From an uncultured Lachnospiraceae bacterium (GTDB lineage Bacteria > Bacillota > Clostridia > Lachnospirales > Lachnospiraceae): a stretch of 64,000 nt of DNA. Made by a program: the position numbers and the translations under genes. Below are positions 33,659 to 42,587 of the stretch, one piece after another. The DNA lies in NCBI GenBank assembly GCA_910584325.1, contig CAJTZH010000002.1, forward strand, positions 1 through 64,000, read 5' to 3'. Below the pieces are notes generated by a model that made no database searches, was not told where the DNA came from, and saw nothing but the letters and a program-made list of their open reading frames with translations. Every line of letters starts with the position of its first letter. Position 1 is the first letter of the stretch.

Positions 33659-36112
33659 ATGGAACAAAGATTACCTTTTTTTAAAAGTATTGTTATAGCG
33701 GCGGCATTTCTGATAACCTGCGTGTCGACGTTTGTATCGCTTGATGCCGCGTCCGAAGATGGAATGTATACGACGTTCAAACCATCCGAGATACCGGTTT
33801 TGTATATGCAGACGGAAGGCGGCAGATTGTATAATCCTGCGATAGGGTATACAAAGGATGTGGGTGAACGGTATATGTTTAATGGAGTTACGCCGTTAAA
33901 CGAAGACAGAACGTTAAATATATCGTTTTATAATTACGGCGTCCGCGTTTCGGAAATGTCATATCAGGTAAGAGACCTGGAAACAAATCAGCTTCTGGAA
34001 AATACGGTGGTGAAGACAAGCGTTTCCTATGAGGATTACGTTACGGCAGCGCTGCCGATTAAGAATTTGATTGAAAAGGACAAGGAATATCTTCTTACAA
34101 TAACGATTCGTACGACGCAGCATGAAGAAATCAAATATTATGAGAGAATTATCTGGATGGATAATCTGAAGTTAGATGAGAAACTGAATTTTGTTACACA
34201 GTTTAACGCCTACACTTATAATAAAGACCAGCTGTCGGCTATCAGTCAGTGGATTGAGACCGATGAGACCGGTGATAACACCAATTACGGTAAAGTAAAT
34301 ATTCATTCTACAAGAGCCCAGATTGGCTGGGGAGACCTTAATTGCAGAATTGAAGGGAACGTGATACCAGTAATCTGGGAAATCAGTCCTTCGGCAGCCC
34401 AGATATCATTGGATTACAGAGCAGTAACAAGCAGCAGCAATGAGCTTTACGAGGCATATTCCGTAAAGGATTATTATCGTATCCGGCAGACAGAAGATAC
34501 GATTTATCTGATGGACTATGAGCGAAGGGCAAATCAGTTGTTTGACGCGTATAATGATTTGCAGTCTAACGGTAGAATCAATCTTGGCATACAGAGTAAT
34601 TTAAATGTCCGTGTAGAGGCAAAAGCCGACAGTACCGGAAAATATTCGTATTTTGTTCAGAACGGAAATTTGTGGTGTTATTCCAGGGGAGACAACAAGT
34701 TTACCTGTGTGTTTTCATTTACCGCGTCCGGTGATTACAGTGGAAGGGAGACCAACAACGAACATGAGATTAAAATAATCAGTGTTGATGCTAACGGAAA
34801 TACATGGTTTTCTGTTCACGGTTATATGAACGGTGGCGAACATGACGGAGAAACCGGCGTATCACTGTTCTATTATACTTACGAGGACAATATTGTGAAG
34901 GAGTATATTTATATTCCCGTTGCGCTTCCTTATAGTATTATGAAGGGAAATACAGGAGATGTTTCTTATGTTGCCGAAGATGTTTATTATGTTAAAATAA
35001 ATCATTATCTCTATTCAATAGATTTGACAAGCGGGGAATATATGCTTTTAACGGATATGCTCTATGAAGGAACATACGCGATAAATGAATCGGGTACAAG
35101 AATCGCGTACCATCAGAACCATACTCCGGATAGCAGTAATAATATTTGTATTTATGATTTTGAAACGGGAACGGAAAAAATTATTAACGGCTTGAGCTAC
35201 GGAAGCGGGAAGACGACAGATTATCTTAAAGTAATCGGTTATATTGAAGATGATTTGGTATATGGCATGGCAGAACCGGCAGATTGTATACAGAACGACC
35301 CGTTGAATGAGATTTTTCCGATGTATAAAGTGGTTGTACTGAGTAACGAGTATGTTCTGGTGAAGTCATACGCGTATGAAGGTATCTATGTTAATTTGGC
35401 GGAAATAGACGGAATGCGTGTCAACTTGTGGCGCGTGAGAAAAGGTGAAAGCGGCAGGTACGAGAATATTAGTATCGACCAGTTGTTAAATAAAGAAGAA
35501 AACAGCGACAGCAGGCGGATTTATACCGAATTGGTCAATACGTCCGCAAGACAGAAGGAAGTTTATTTAAATATTCCGACATCATCAGGCGACAGTGAAA
35601 CGCTGCTGGTACGTTATGCGAGGGAAATCCAGTTTGCCGAAAGAGCACCGTTTGTTCTGGATACAGACTATCATTTTGACAGCAGATATATGGTATATGG
35701 TTACGGAGAGTGGATTGGAAAACAGATTTCGTTAAAGAGAGCGATTAGTTCGGCTGCCGCGCGTTACGGAATGGTTCTGAATCTGGAGGGAACATATGTG
35801 TGGAAGAAAACGGAGAGCAATGTAACGCCTGCATTTGACGAGGAGAATATTACTGTTTCCGTAAATAATTATACCTACAACCTTAAGGGGGTCAGTCTGG
35901 AAAATATTATTTACTATTTGAGTATAGGAAAGGTTGTTGCCGCTCAGATGGGAGAGGATAAGTTTGTTTATATATACGACTATGACAATAATAATATCAT
36001 CTATTATGACCCGGTATTGGAGCAGAATGTTACATTAGACAGGGAGACGGCAAATAAAAAGTTTATTCAGTGGGATAACACATTTCTTGTTTTATCGGCA
36101 GGATTGGAGTAA
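33659..36112 (+). CDS. Large exported protein of unknown function with propeller-like region and degenerate C39-like C-terminus
   Basis: I do not recognise this 817-residue protein as a named family. An N-terminal signal or anchor segment (about 8-30) sends it out of the cell. Residues about 35-185 look beta-sandwich-like (NISFYNYGVRVSEMSYQVRD). Residues about 300-580 have repeated NGNTWFSV / YSIDLTSGEYMLL / ICIYDFETGTEKI blocks, like a beta-propeller. The C-terminal part (about 690-817: SLENIIYYLSIGKVVAAQ, YDPVLEQNVTL) resembles a C39-type peptidase fold, but Cys and His of the usual catalytic pair are absent. It sits 19 bp after the methyltransferase gene and 4 bp before the PBP gene, so a cell-wall role is plausible by context. 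Confidence 0.7.
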   Translation: MEQRLPFFKSIVIAAAFLITCVSTFVSLDAASEDGMYTTFKPSEIPVLYMQTEGGRLYNPAIGYTKDVGERYMFNGVTPLNEDRTLNISFYNYGVRVSEMSYQVRDLETNQLLENTVVKTSVSYEDYVTAALPIKNLIEKDKEYLLTITIRTTQHEEIKYYERIIWMDNLKLDEKLNFVTQFNAYTYNKDQLSAISQWIETDETGDNTNYGKVNIHSTRAQIGWGDLNCRIEGNVIPVIWEISPSAAQISLDYRAVTSSSNELYEAYSVKDYYRIRQTEDTIYLMDYERRANQLFDAYNDLQSNGRINLGIQSNLNVRVEAKADSTGKYSYFVQNGNLWCYSRGDNKFTCVFSFTASGDYSGRETNNEHEIKIISVDANGNTWFSVHGYMNGGEHDGETGVSLFYYTYEDNIVKEYIYIPVALPYSIMKGNTGDVSYVAEDVYYVKINHYLYSIDLTSGEYMLLTDMLYEGTYAINESGTRIAYHQNHTPDSSNNICIYDFETGTEKIINGLSYGSGKTTDYLKVIGYIEDDLVYGMAEPADCIQNDPLNEIFPMYKVVVLSNEYVLVKSYAYEGIYVNLAEIDGMRVNLWRVRKGESGRYENISIDQLLNKEENSDSRRIYTELVNTSARQKEVYLNIPTSSGDSETLLVRYAREIQFAERAPFVLDTDYHFDSRYMVYGYGEWIGKQISLKRAISSAAARYGMVLNLEGTYVWKKTESNVTPAFDEENITVSVNNYTYNLKGVSLENIIYYLSIGKVVAAQMGEDKFVYIYDYDNNNIIYYDPVLEQNVTLDRETANKKFIQWDNTFLVLSAGLE

Positions 36113-36116
36113 ATCA

Positions 36117-38495
36117 ATGAAAAAAGGCAGAAGATACATTTTGATAACCGTGGCAGGGAGTCTTGCAATCGTGCTGCTGATTGCGGTATGTTGTCTTATG
36201 CCTTTTTTTAATGGAATTTTAACATTAAAAAAACAGGCGGAGCAGATTGTTCGTTCGGGCAGCCGGGATGATTTTACAAAATCAAAAACGAGCGTGGTAT
36301 ATGATTGTAATAATGAAGTCCTGATGACGTATTCCGGCGGGAGGGATTTATACTATGTCAAATCGGACGAGATTCCGCAGATAATAAAGGACGCGTTTAT
36401 TGTCATGGAGGACAGGGAATTTTATTCACATAACGGCATAGACGTAAAAGCAATCGTCCGTGCTGCGCTTGCAAATCATCAGGCGGGGGAAATTGTGCAG
36501 GGAGCAAGCACTATCACCCAGCAGGTGGCACGGAACATTTATCTGAATCAGGATGTCAACTGGGAGAGGAAGATTCTCGAGGCTTTTATGGCGATGGAAC
36601 TGGAGAAGAAGTACTCGAAGGAAGATATTCTGGAATTTTATTTAAACAATATTTATTTTGGAAACGGATATTATGGGATAGAAGCGGCGTCAAATGGATA
36701 TTTTAATAAATCCGTGGGACAACTGACGGTTGGAGAGGCTATTTTCCTTGCGGCAATCCCGAACAATCCGTCACGGTATGAACCGATCAATCATGAGGAA
36801 AATACCGTAGAACGTTCGAGAAGAATACTGAGAAGGCTTTATGACGATGGGAAAATCAGTGATTTGGATTATCTCTTATTGTCGGGGGAGGAAGAGAATC
36901 CTTTTGTGACAAAACTGGAGAAGAACGAGTTTAAACAGGAGATGAACCAGTCTACGGCGGATACATATATTTATACATATGTTACTTACTGTGCTGTCAG
37001 ATATCTTATGCAGCAACGCGGATTCACATTTAAGAATGATTTCGCGACACAGGAGGAGCTGGAGAATTACGACCAGTCCTATGACGCGTGGTATGCGTAC
37101 TGTCAGCAGGACTTATATGGGGGCGGTTACCATATTTATACATCGCTTAATCCTGAGGCGCAGCGGCAGCTACAGGCAACAGTGGACCGTGTCATTTCCG
37201 AAAATGACGGGAATCTTCAGGCGGCTGCGGTGTCGATTGATAATGATTCGGGAAACGTGACGGCGATTGTGGGCGGAAAAACGGAAAAAATTGACGGGTA
37301 CGGATTTAACCGGGCATATCAGAGTTTTCGTCAGCCGGGCAGCGCAGTCAAACCGTTGAATGTGTACGCGCCATACTTATGTATGGGACATTCGACGGAA
37401 GAGTTGGTTTATGATGCTTATGACGCAAACGGACCAAAGAATGCCGAAGGCGTTTATGCAGGCGAGATGACGCTGCGGGAGGCGCTGATGCGTTCTAAAA
37501 ATACCATTGCATGGCAGATATACCGTTTTATAACGCCGCAGACCGGCTGTGATTATCTTATGCAGCTGGGCTTTAAGCGGGTGTATGTGGATAAGAAATA
37601 TATGTCGGGGGCGCTTGGAGGATTTACATACGGCGTTTCGACAGAGGAAATGACAGCGGCATTTCACACGATTTATAATGACGGCGTTTATCAGGCGCCG
37701 ACCTGTATTCGGGGAATTTATCGTGAAACAACGCCGGATGTGGCAGAGAACAAAAACGGTGTCCGCGTGTATACGGAAAATGCGTCGCGTCTTCTGACGT
37801 CCATGCTTCGGGACGTCATTGAGAAAGGAACCGGAAAAAGCGCCAGATTGACGAACCATGCCGCAGCAGGAAAAACAGGAACGACTAACGGAAATAAAGA
37901 CATGTGGTTTGTGGGTTATACGGCATATTATACAACCGGCGTGTGGGTTGGATATGACCTCCCGCAGGAAATCAGCATGAAAAACGGCAATCTGGCGTGT
38001 ACCATCTGGCATGATTATATGGAACAGCTTCATCTTACATTAAGTCCCCGATTTTTTGCTGACGGAAAAAATGTTACTCCTGAAACAAATGCAGACTTAA
38101 CGGAACTCATGAAAATTCCATACGAGCCGGAAGAGGGAGAACCGGATTTTGAGAATTTGTGGGATAATGATTTGGTTGCGGACATAATGGAAGAGGAAAG
38201 CGGAACGGCACCGGGAGATGGAGATGCGGCGTTAAGGGGAGACGAGAACGGAACAGCGCCAGGCGACGGCGCCGGAGCGTTAAAAGGGGACGAAAACGGA
38301 ACTGTGCCGGGAGATGGAGATGCGGCGTTAAGGGGAGATGAGAACGGAACAGCGTCAGGAGATGCCGACGGAGCGTTAAAGGGAGATGAGAGCGGAACTG
38401 TGTCAGAGGATGCTAACGCGGCGCTTGGAGGAGATAAGGATGGCGCAATCACAGGCGGGGATAAGGATGCAGATGTTTCGTGGTTTGAACAGTAG
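36117..38495 (+). CDS. Class A penicillin-binding protein (PBP1A type)
   Basis: The 792-residue bifunctional enzyme polymerises and cross-links peptidoglycan. A membrane anchor (about 9-31) precedes a GT51 transglycosylase (catalytic Glu98 in MEDREFYSHNG, then QGASTITQQVARN). The transpeptidase has Ser409-x-x-Lys412 (GSAVK), Ser460-Lys-Asn462 and Lys586-Thr-Gly588. The tail (about 694-792) is low-complexity and acidic, with five 16-residue repeats. I start at ATG 36117 (GGAG at 36106-36109); a TTG at 36087 lies inside the preceding gene. Confidence 0.93.
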   Translation: MKKGRRYILITVAGSLAIVLLIAVCCLMPFFNGILTLKKQAEQIVRSGSRDDFTKSKTSVVYDCNNEVLMTYSGGRDLYYVKSDEIPQIIKDAFIVMEDREFYSHNGIDVKAIVRAALANHQAGEIVQGASTITQQVARNIYLNQDVNWERKILEAFMAMELEKKYSKEDILEFYLNNIYFGNGYYGIEAASNGYFNKSVGQLTVGEAIFLAAIPNNPSRYEPINHEENTVERSRRILRRLYDDGKISDLDYLLLSGEEENPFVTKLEKNEFKQEMNQSTADTYIYTYVTYCAVRYLMQQRGFTFKNDFATQEELENYDQSYDAWYAYCQQDLYGGGYHIYTSLNPEAQRQLQATVDRVISENDGNLQAAAVSIDNDSGNVTAIVGGKTEKIDGYGFNRAYQSFRQPGSAVKPLNVYAPYLCMGHSTEELVYDAYDANGPKNAEGVYAGEMTLREALMRSKNTIAWQIYRFITPQTGCDYLMQLGFKRVYVDKKYMSGALGGFTYGVSTEEMTAAFHTIYNDGVYQAPTCIRGIYRETTPDVAENKNGVRVYTENASRLLTSMLRDVIEKGTGKSARLTNHAAAGKTGTTNGNKDMWFVGYTAYYTTGVWVGYDLPQEISMKNGNLACTIWHDYMEQLHLTLSPRFFADGKNVTPETNADLTELMKIPYEPEEGEPDFENLWDNDLVADIMEEESGTAPGDGDAALRGDENGTAPGDGAGALKGDENGTVPGDGDAALRGDENGTASGDADGALKGDESGTVSEDANAALGGDKDGAITGGDKDADVSWFEQ
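38196..38435 (+). repeat. Five tandem 48-bp repeats in the PBP tail
   Basis: Five in-frame 48-bp units encode variants of ENGTAPGDGDAALRGD. Alternate units are most alike (1 and 3 nearly identical), suggesting duplication of a 96-bp pair. Unit 5 is the most diverged. Confidence 0.9.
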
Positions 38496-38503
38496 ATAAT
38501 AAG

Positions 38504-38550
38504 AATGAGGCAGTCGTGAAATTATATTTACACGGTTGCCTCATTTTATT
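38504..38550. terminator. Bidirectional terminator
   Basis: The stem AATGAGGCAGTCGTG / CACGGTTGCCTCATT (38504-38518, 38531-38545) with T-run lies between the PBP gene and the convergent lipoprotein gene. Confidence 0.88.
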
Positions 38551-39076
38551 ACTGATAAAAATCTACAACAGCATAGGTAGTTCCTATAGTGGTTTTTATG
38601 ATATTTTTATACGGCTCGCCGTTATTATATATTGTATGTATAAAAGATATTTCTTCGTCGTCTGCTTTAATATCATATATCTCATCATTATCTGAAATTT
38701 CTTCTGTATACAATACAGTTGATTCTTTTACGGCTGTATCCGCACAGCAAAAGTACATAATTCCGTCGTCATTTTCATATACATAATACAGCTTGTCTGT
38801 CTGCTGTATGTAAAGTGGTTCCAGTCGGCGTTCATTACCATATAAATGTTCAAAACCGTTTAAATATCTGCCGTCAAAGTAAACGTCAACATTATTTCTT
38901 GAGATAATGGTTTTCTTTTCCCATGTGGTATCTTTCCCGGATAATTGCATAAGTTCTATATCATTATCATAAAGTGTAAGATTATTGTCTTTGTATGAAA
39001 TTGTGTAATTGTTTGTATCTTTTCCACAGGAAGTAAGAAACAATGCGCAAAGAAGTGTTAAAAATATTTTTTTCAT
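38549..39076 (-). CDS. Small lipoprotein of unknown function (175 aa)
   Basis: It has a clear lipoprotein signal with lipobox LTSC (Cys17). The mature part is rich in Asp, Asn and Tyr and strand-forming, without a domain I can name. Base composition is more AT-rich than its neighbours (many AAT, GAT and TAT codons), which may mean recent arrival. It is a single-gene unit between two plus-strand operons. Confidence 0.72.
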   Translation of the reverse strand: MKKIFLTLLCALFLTSCGKDTNNYTISYKDNNLTLYDNDIELMQLSGKDTTWEKKTIISRNNVDVYFDGRYLNGFEHLYGNERRLEPLYIQQTDKLYYVYENDDGIMYFCCADTAVKESTVLYTEEISDNDEIYDIKADDEEISFIHTIYNNGEPYKNIIKTTIGTTYAVVDFYQ

Positions 39077-39232
39077 TGTACAAAACCCTCCATATTTTTC
39101 TCATTATTGTTCAAAGCATTAAAATTTGGATTTAAAAATGATGCTGCAATATATAATTCCTTGTGTATTATTTACGTAAATTATTATACTATCATTATTT
39201 AGCGTAGTCAAACGCAATAGGATAGATTGTAC

Positions 39233-39261
39233 TTGAAAAAAAACAATTATTTCGTTATAAT
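39233..39261 (+). promoter_or_regulatory. Sigma-A promoter of the ispE operon
   Basis: TTGAAA (39233-39238), 17 bp, TATAAT (39256-39261), 37 bp upstream of ispE. Confidence 0.8.
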
Positions 39262-39298
39262 CACTTTATGCGGGTATTACAGAATAAAAGGAAGATTT

Positions 39299-40174
39299 AT
39301 GGACAGTATCAGATTAAAGGCTAGAGCCAAGATTAATTTAGCACTTGATGTAACGGGAAAACGGGAAGACGGCTATCATGAAGTACGTATGGTTATGCAG
39401 AGCATTAACCTTTATGACAGCATTTCTCTCACAAAAAGCAGAGAGCCGGGTATCAGGATTCGTACCAATCGCGCCTACCTGCCGACAAACGAGGATAATT
39501 TGATTTATAAAGCTGTCAGGTTGATAATGGATGAATACGGCATTCATTCGGGGGTGGATGTGGTATTGGAAAAGTTTATTCCGGTCGCGGCGGGACTTGC
39601 CGGAGGAAGTTCTGATGCCGCCGCAGCCATGGTGGGCATGACGCGTCTGTTTTCGGTGAAGACCTCAATGACAAGGCTGATGGAGCTTGGCGTAAAAGTA
39701 GGAGCCGACGTGCCGTTCTGTATTATGCGGGGAACAGTACTTGCAGAAGGAATCGGGGAACGGCTCACCAGGCTTGAGCCCATGCGGTCCTGTCCAATTT
39801 TGATTGCAAAACCGGGAATCAATGTCTCAACAAAATATGTTTATAGTAATCTGATATTGGATGAAGATACGGTACACCCCGATATTGACGGAATGATTGA
39901 CGCGATAAAAAGAAGAGATATTAACGGCGTATGCTCGAAGATGGGGAATGTATTGGAGAGTGTAACTGTCAGGGAATATCCGGTTATCGAAGAAATAAAG
40001 CGGCAGATGATGGCGTCGGGAGCCATCAATGCCATGATGAGCGGAAGCGGACCTACGGTATTTGGAGTTTTCGGGAACAGAAGAAATGCCGGTGCGTGCG
40101 CCGATGTCCTGAGGGTGACAGGAATTGCAAAACAAATATATATAACAGATGTATTTCATTGCTTTGGGAGGTAA
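39299..40174 (+). CDS. ispE: 4-diphosphocytidyl-2-C-methyl-D-erythritol kinase
   Basis: The GHMP-family kinase phosphorylates CDP-methylerythritol in the MEP pathway to isoprenoids. I start at ATG 39299 (291 aa; RBS AAAGGAAG); an upstream ATG at 39227 would place the promoter inside the gene. Motifs: ARAKINLALDVTGKREDGYHE, ATP loop PVAAGLAGGSSDAAAAM and MSGSGPTVFG. It heads an operon with the GntR regulator. Confidence 0.93.
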   Translation: MDSIRLKARAKINLALDVTGKREDGYHEVRMVMQSINLYDSISLTKSREPGIRIRTNRAYLPTNEDNLIYKAVRLIMDEYGIHSGVDVVLEKFIPVAAGLAGGSSDAAAAMVGMTRLFSVKTSMTRLMELGVKVGADVPFCIMRGTVLAEGIGERLTRLEPMRSCPILIAKPGINVSTKYVYSNLILDEDTVHPDIDGMIDAIKRRDINGVCSKMGNVLESVTVREYPVIEEIKRQMMASGAINAMMSGSGPTVFGVFGNRRNAGACADVLRVTGIAKQIYITDVFHCFGR

Positions 40175-40180
40175 CAAAAC

Positions 40181-40855
40181 ATGGAGAAGGAACTTAAAAT
40201 AATGGAATCGGATGAATATCTGCCCTTACGGGATGTTGTCTTTAAGACATTGCGGCAGGCTATTTTAAAAGGAGATATGGAACCGGGCGAGCGTCTGATG
40301 GAGATTACGCTGGCAAATAAACTTGGCGTAAGCCGCACGCCGATTCGCGAAGCAATCCGCAAACTGGAGCTGGAAGGATTGGTGCACATGGTGCCAAGAA
40401 AAGGCGCCATCGTCGCTTCCATTTCCGAAAAAGATATGAGAGACGTGCTTGAGGTTCGTGTCACGCTGGAGGAACTGGCTGTAAAGCTTGCCATTCAAAA
40501 TATGGAAGAGCCGGATATAGACCAGCTGAGGAGAGCGGCAAAGAAGTTTGAAAGCGCGGTGATAGCCAGAGATATTGTAGATATTGTGGAAGCAGATGTG
40601 ATGTTTCATGATGTTATTTACAATAGGACGAACAACGGACGGTTGATACAGATTATCAATAACCTGCGCGAGCAGATGTACCGTTACCGATTGGAGTATG
40701 TTAAGGACGCGAGAACGCATTCGATTTTAATCAGCGAACATCAGGACATTATAACGGCGCTTGAAAAAAGAGATGTGGACGAGGCTAAAAACGCGGTGAG
40801 ACAGCATATTATCAATCAGGAAAAAGGAATTGTCCGTGCAATAAAAGACCGTTAA
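40181..40855 (+). CDS. GntR-family regulator, FadR/FCD subgroup
   Basis: The 224-residue protein has a winged helix (about 15-78, LANKLGVSRTPIREAIRKLE) and an FCD ligand domain (about 85-215). The metal-binding Asp and His residues are in EADVMFHD, EHQDI and VRQHI. FCD regulators bind small organic acids. It lies 6 bp after ispE, so its control target is not obvious from position. RBS GGGAGG. Confidence 0.9.
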   Translation: MEKELKIMESDEYLPLRDVVFKTLRQAILKGDMEPGERLMEITLANKLGVSRTPIREAIRKLELEGLVHMVPRKGAIVASISEKDMRDVLEVRVTLEELAVKLAIQNMEEPDIDQLRRAAKKFESAVIARDIVDIVEADVMFHDVIYNRTNNGRLIQIINNLREQMYRYRLEYVKDARTHSILISEHQDIITALEKRDVDEAKNAVRQHIINQEKGIVRAIKDR

Positions 40856-40856
40856 T

Positions 40857-40885
40857 GTATAAAACTTCATAAAAATGTCAATCCT
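40857..40885 (+). promoter_or_regulatory. Possible sigma-F promoter of spoIIR
   Basis: GTATA (40857-40861), 15 bp, then GTCAATCCT, a partial match to the sigma-F -10 box. spoIIR is sigma-F-dependent in Bacillus. Confidence 0.25.
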
Positions 40886-40917
40886 ATGATTACAGACAGT
40901 TTATGGGGGTACATAGT

Positions 40918-41532
40918 ATGAATGTATTAAAAGTTTTAAGAACTGCTGTACTGGCAGTTCTTTTATTTCTCACAATCCATATTATATTTAGTGAGAGAGT
41001 GACGGTAGAGCAGGAGGAAATAGCAAAGGAGTTGATTCGCTTTCATGTGAGGGCGAACAGCGACAGCAAAGCAGACCAGCAGCTCAAACTGGAGGTAAAA
41101 AATACCGTTGTAAATTACATGGAACAGATTCTTGAAGGTTCTCAAAGTGTGGAAGAGTCGAAAAAGAGAATTGAGGAAAATATGGACGCGATTCTTTGGG
41201 AGGCGATGAATACCATACATGCAAGAGGATATGACTACGACGTATACGGTTATATGGTAAAAGAATATTTTCCGTTAAGAGTGTACGGTGACATTGCGCT
41301 TCCGCCGGGAGAATATACGGCATTTCGCATTGATATCGGGGAAGCCAGGGGGAAAAACTGGTGGTGCGTACTTTATCCGCCGCTGTGTTTTGTCGATATA
41401 ACACATGGAGTCGTTCCGAAAGAAAGTAAAGAAGAATTTCAAAATATTATCGGAGAAGAGACGCCGGCGCTGACGGATACCTGTTCTCTTGAGTTTAAAT
41501 ATTTAACGTTTTTAAATAAATATCTGGAGTAA
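40918..41532 (+). CDS. spoIIR: Stage II sporulation protein R
   Basis: The forespore-made signalling protein that triggers SpoIIGA processing of pro-sigma-E in the mother cell. The ATG at 40918 (204 aa) is preferred, with GGGGGT upstream. An N-terminal membrane or signal segment (about 7-25) is followed by the family signature RFHVRANSDSKADQQLKLEV and GKNWWCVLYPPLCFVD. Complete length. Confidence 0.93.
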   Translation: MNVLKVLRTAVLAVLLFLTIHIIFSERVTVEQEEIAKELIRFHVRANSDSKADQQLKLEVKNTVVNYMEQILEGSQSVEESKKRIEENMDAILWEAMNTIHARGYDYDVYGYMVKEYFPLRVYGDIALPPGEYTAFRIDIGEARGKNWWCVLYPPLCFVDITHGVVPKESKEEFQNIIGEETPALTDTCSLEFKYLTFLNKYLE

Positions 41533-41533
41533 A

Positions 41534-41980
41534 ATGATGACAAACGACGTAATTGTTACCGTGAAGGGCGTTCAAATCGGTCTGGAATCGGAAGATGATA
41601 TTGAAGTAATCAGTCCCGGAAAATATTATGAGAGAAATGAAAAGCTGTTTATCCGTTATGAAGAACAGCAGGAAGACATGACAGGAACGATTATCAATAT
41701 TATAAAAATCGGACCGGAGGGCGTCGAGATTATCAAAAAGGGATTAATAGGGGCTCAGATGGTTTTTCGGGAAAAGGAGAGCATTAACACTTGTTACGAA
41801 ACGCCGTATGGCATGATGATGGTTACGATTTATACGGACCGTGTGCAATATACTGTTAATGAGGAATTGATTGAAGTAAACCTGTCGTATAAGATTGAGA
41901 TGAACGGTGAGATGCTTTCTGACGCGCAGGTATACATAAAAGTAGTGCCAAGAACGAACGAGGGTCTCTCCCTTGTTTAA
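41534..41980 (+). CDS. DUF1934 (YwiB-like) protein
   Basis: The 148-residue calycin-like beta-barrel protein carries the family pattern YYERNEKLFIRYEE, IKIGPEGVEIIKKG and YETPYGMMMVTIYT. Function is unknown. It starts 1 bp after the spoIIR stop, so the two are translationally linked, although DUF1934 proteins are also found beside argS in other Firmicutes. Confidence 0.82.
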   Translation: MMTNDVIVTVKGVQIGLESEDDIEVISPGKYYERNEKLFIRYEEQQEDMTGTIINIIKIGPEGVEIIKKGLIGAQMVFREKESINTCYETPYGMMMVTIYTDRVQYTVNEELIEVNLSYKIEMNGEMLSDAQVYIKVVPRTNEGLSLV

Positions 41981-42000
41981 AAATACAAATTGAAAGTAAA

Positions 42001-42050
42001 AGAAAGCTGCCGCATGATGAATAATCTCTTCATGTGACAGCTTTCTTTTT
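42001..42050. terminator. Bidirectional terminator
   Basis: The imperfect stem AGAAAGCTGCCGCATGA / TCATGTGACAGCTTTCT with TTTTTT lies between the DUF1934 gene and the convergent membrane protein gene. Confidence 0.85.
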
Positions 42051-42505
42051 TATTTCTTCTTATCTTTTTTAAACCTTGCAAAAAATCCTTTTTTCTTAGG
42101 AGTTTCCTTAGCCGGCATACCACCCCGGACAGATTTGATTCCGACAATGTAAATACCGCTGACTTCCGCTTTCACTTCCGCCTTGACAGGAATGTCGTCA
42201 AAAATCTTGTCGTCGGCAATCAATGTTGTGATTTTTGGACCGACTTTCGCTTTTACAATTGGAAGCTTGGCGTTTCGTAAATATTTTGGCGTCTGTTCCA
42301 ATACTATCTTCGGTAAATTTGCTTCTTTTATTTTCATTTTCTTTTTATCGATTATCAGCATGGACATCGTCTGCTTGGCTGCGTCAATTTGTGCTTTCTG
42401 TGCGTCAGCTTTCTTGCGGAGATGGTTGCCGTAGATAAGCAGTGCAATAAATGCGACTAAAAGAACCGCCACAATAATCAGAACTATTTTTAATGCTAAA
42501 GGCAT
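42050..42505 (-). CDS. Membrane-anchored protein of unknown function (151 aa)
   Basis: I cannot assign a family. One N-terminal membrane segment (about 4-25) is followed by a charged helix (about 28-50), a small strand-rich domain with the pattern 'KVGPKITTLIADDKIFDDIPVKAEV' in two copies of KAEV, and a very basic tail (FFARFKKDKKK). The helix-plus-domain layout suggests a cytoplasmic domain held at the membrane. Monocistronic; RBS on the minus strand is AGGAGG. Confidence 0.72.
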   Translation of the reverse strand: MPLALKIVLIIVAVLLVAFIALLIYGNHLRKKADAQKAQIDAAKQTMSMLIIDKKKMKIKEANLPKIVLEQTPKYLRNAKLPIVKAKVGPKITTLIADDKIFDDIPVKAEVKAEVSGIYIVGIKSVRGGMPAKETPKKKGFFARFKKDKKK

Positions 42506-42587
42506 ATATGTAAAACCTCCTATATGAAATTAAAATTAACTTTATTATTGTATCATAAAATGCGTAAAAATCAAATATATTTAAGGG

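Noticed and set aside
33659..36112. Active C39 peptidase in the large exported protein
   Set aside because: The fold-like C-terminus lacks both catalytic Cys and His at the expected places, so activity is not claimed.
37377..38452. Two antisense ORFs opposite the PBP gene, one over the repeats
   Set aside because: The repeat unit stays open in both directions because of its codon pattern; the products are low-complexity (SPLNAASPSPG-like) with no support.
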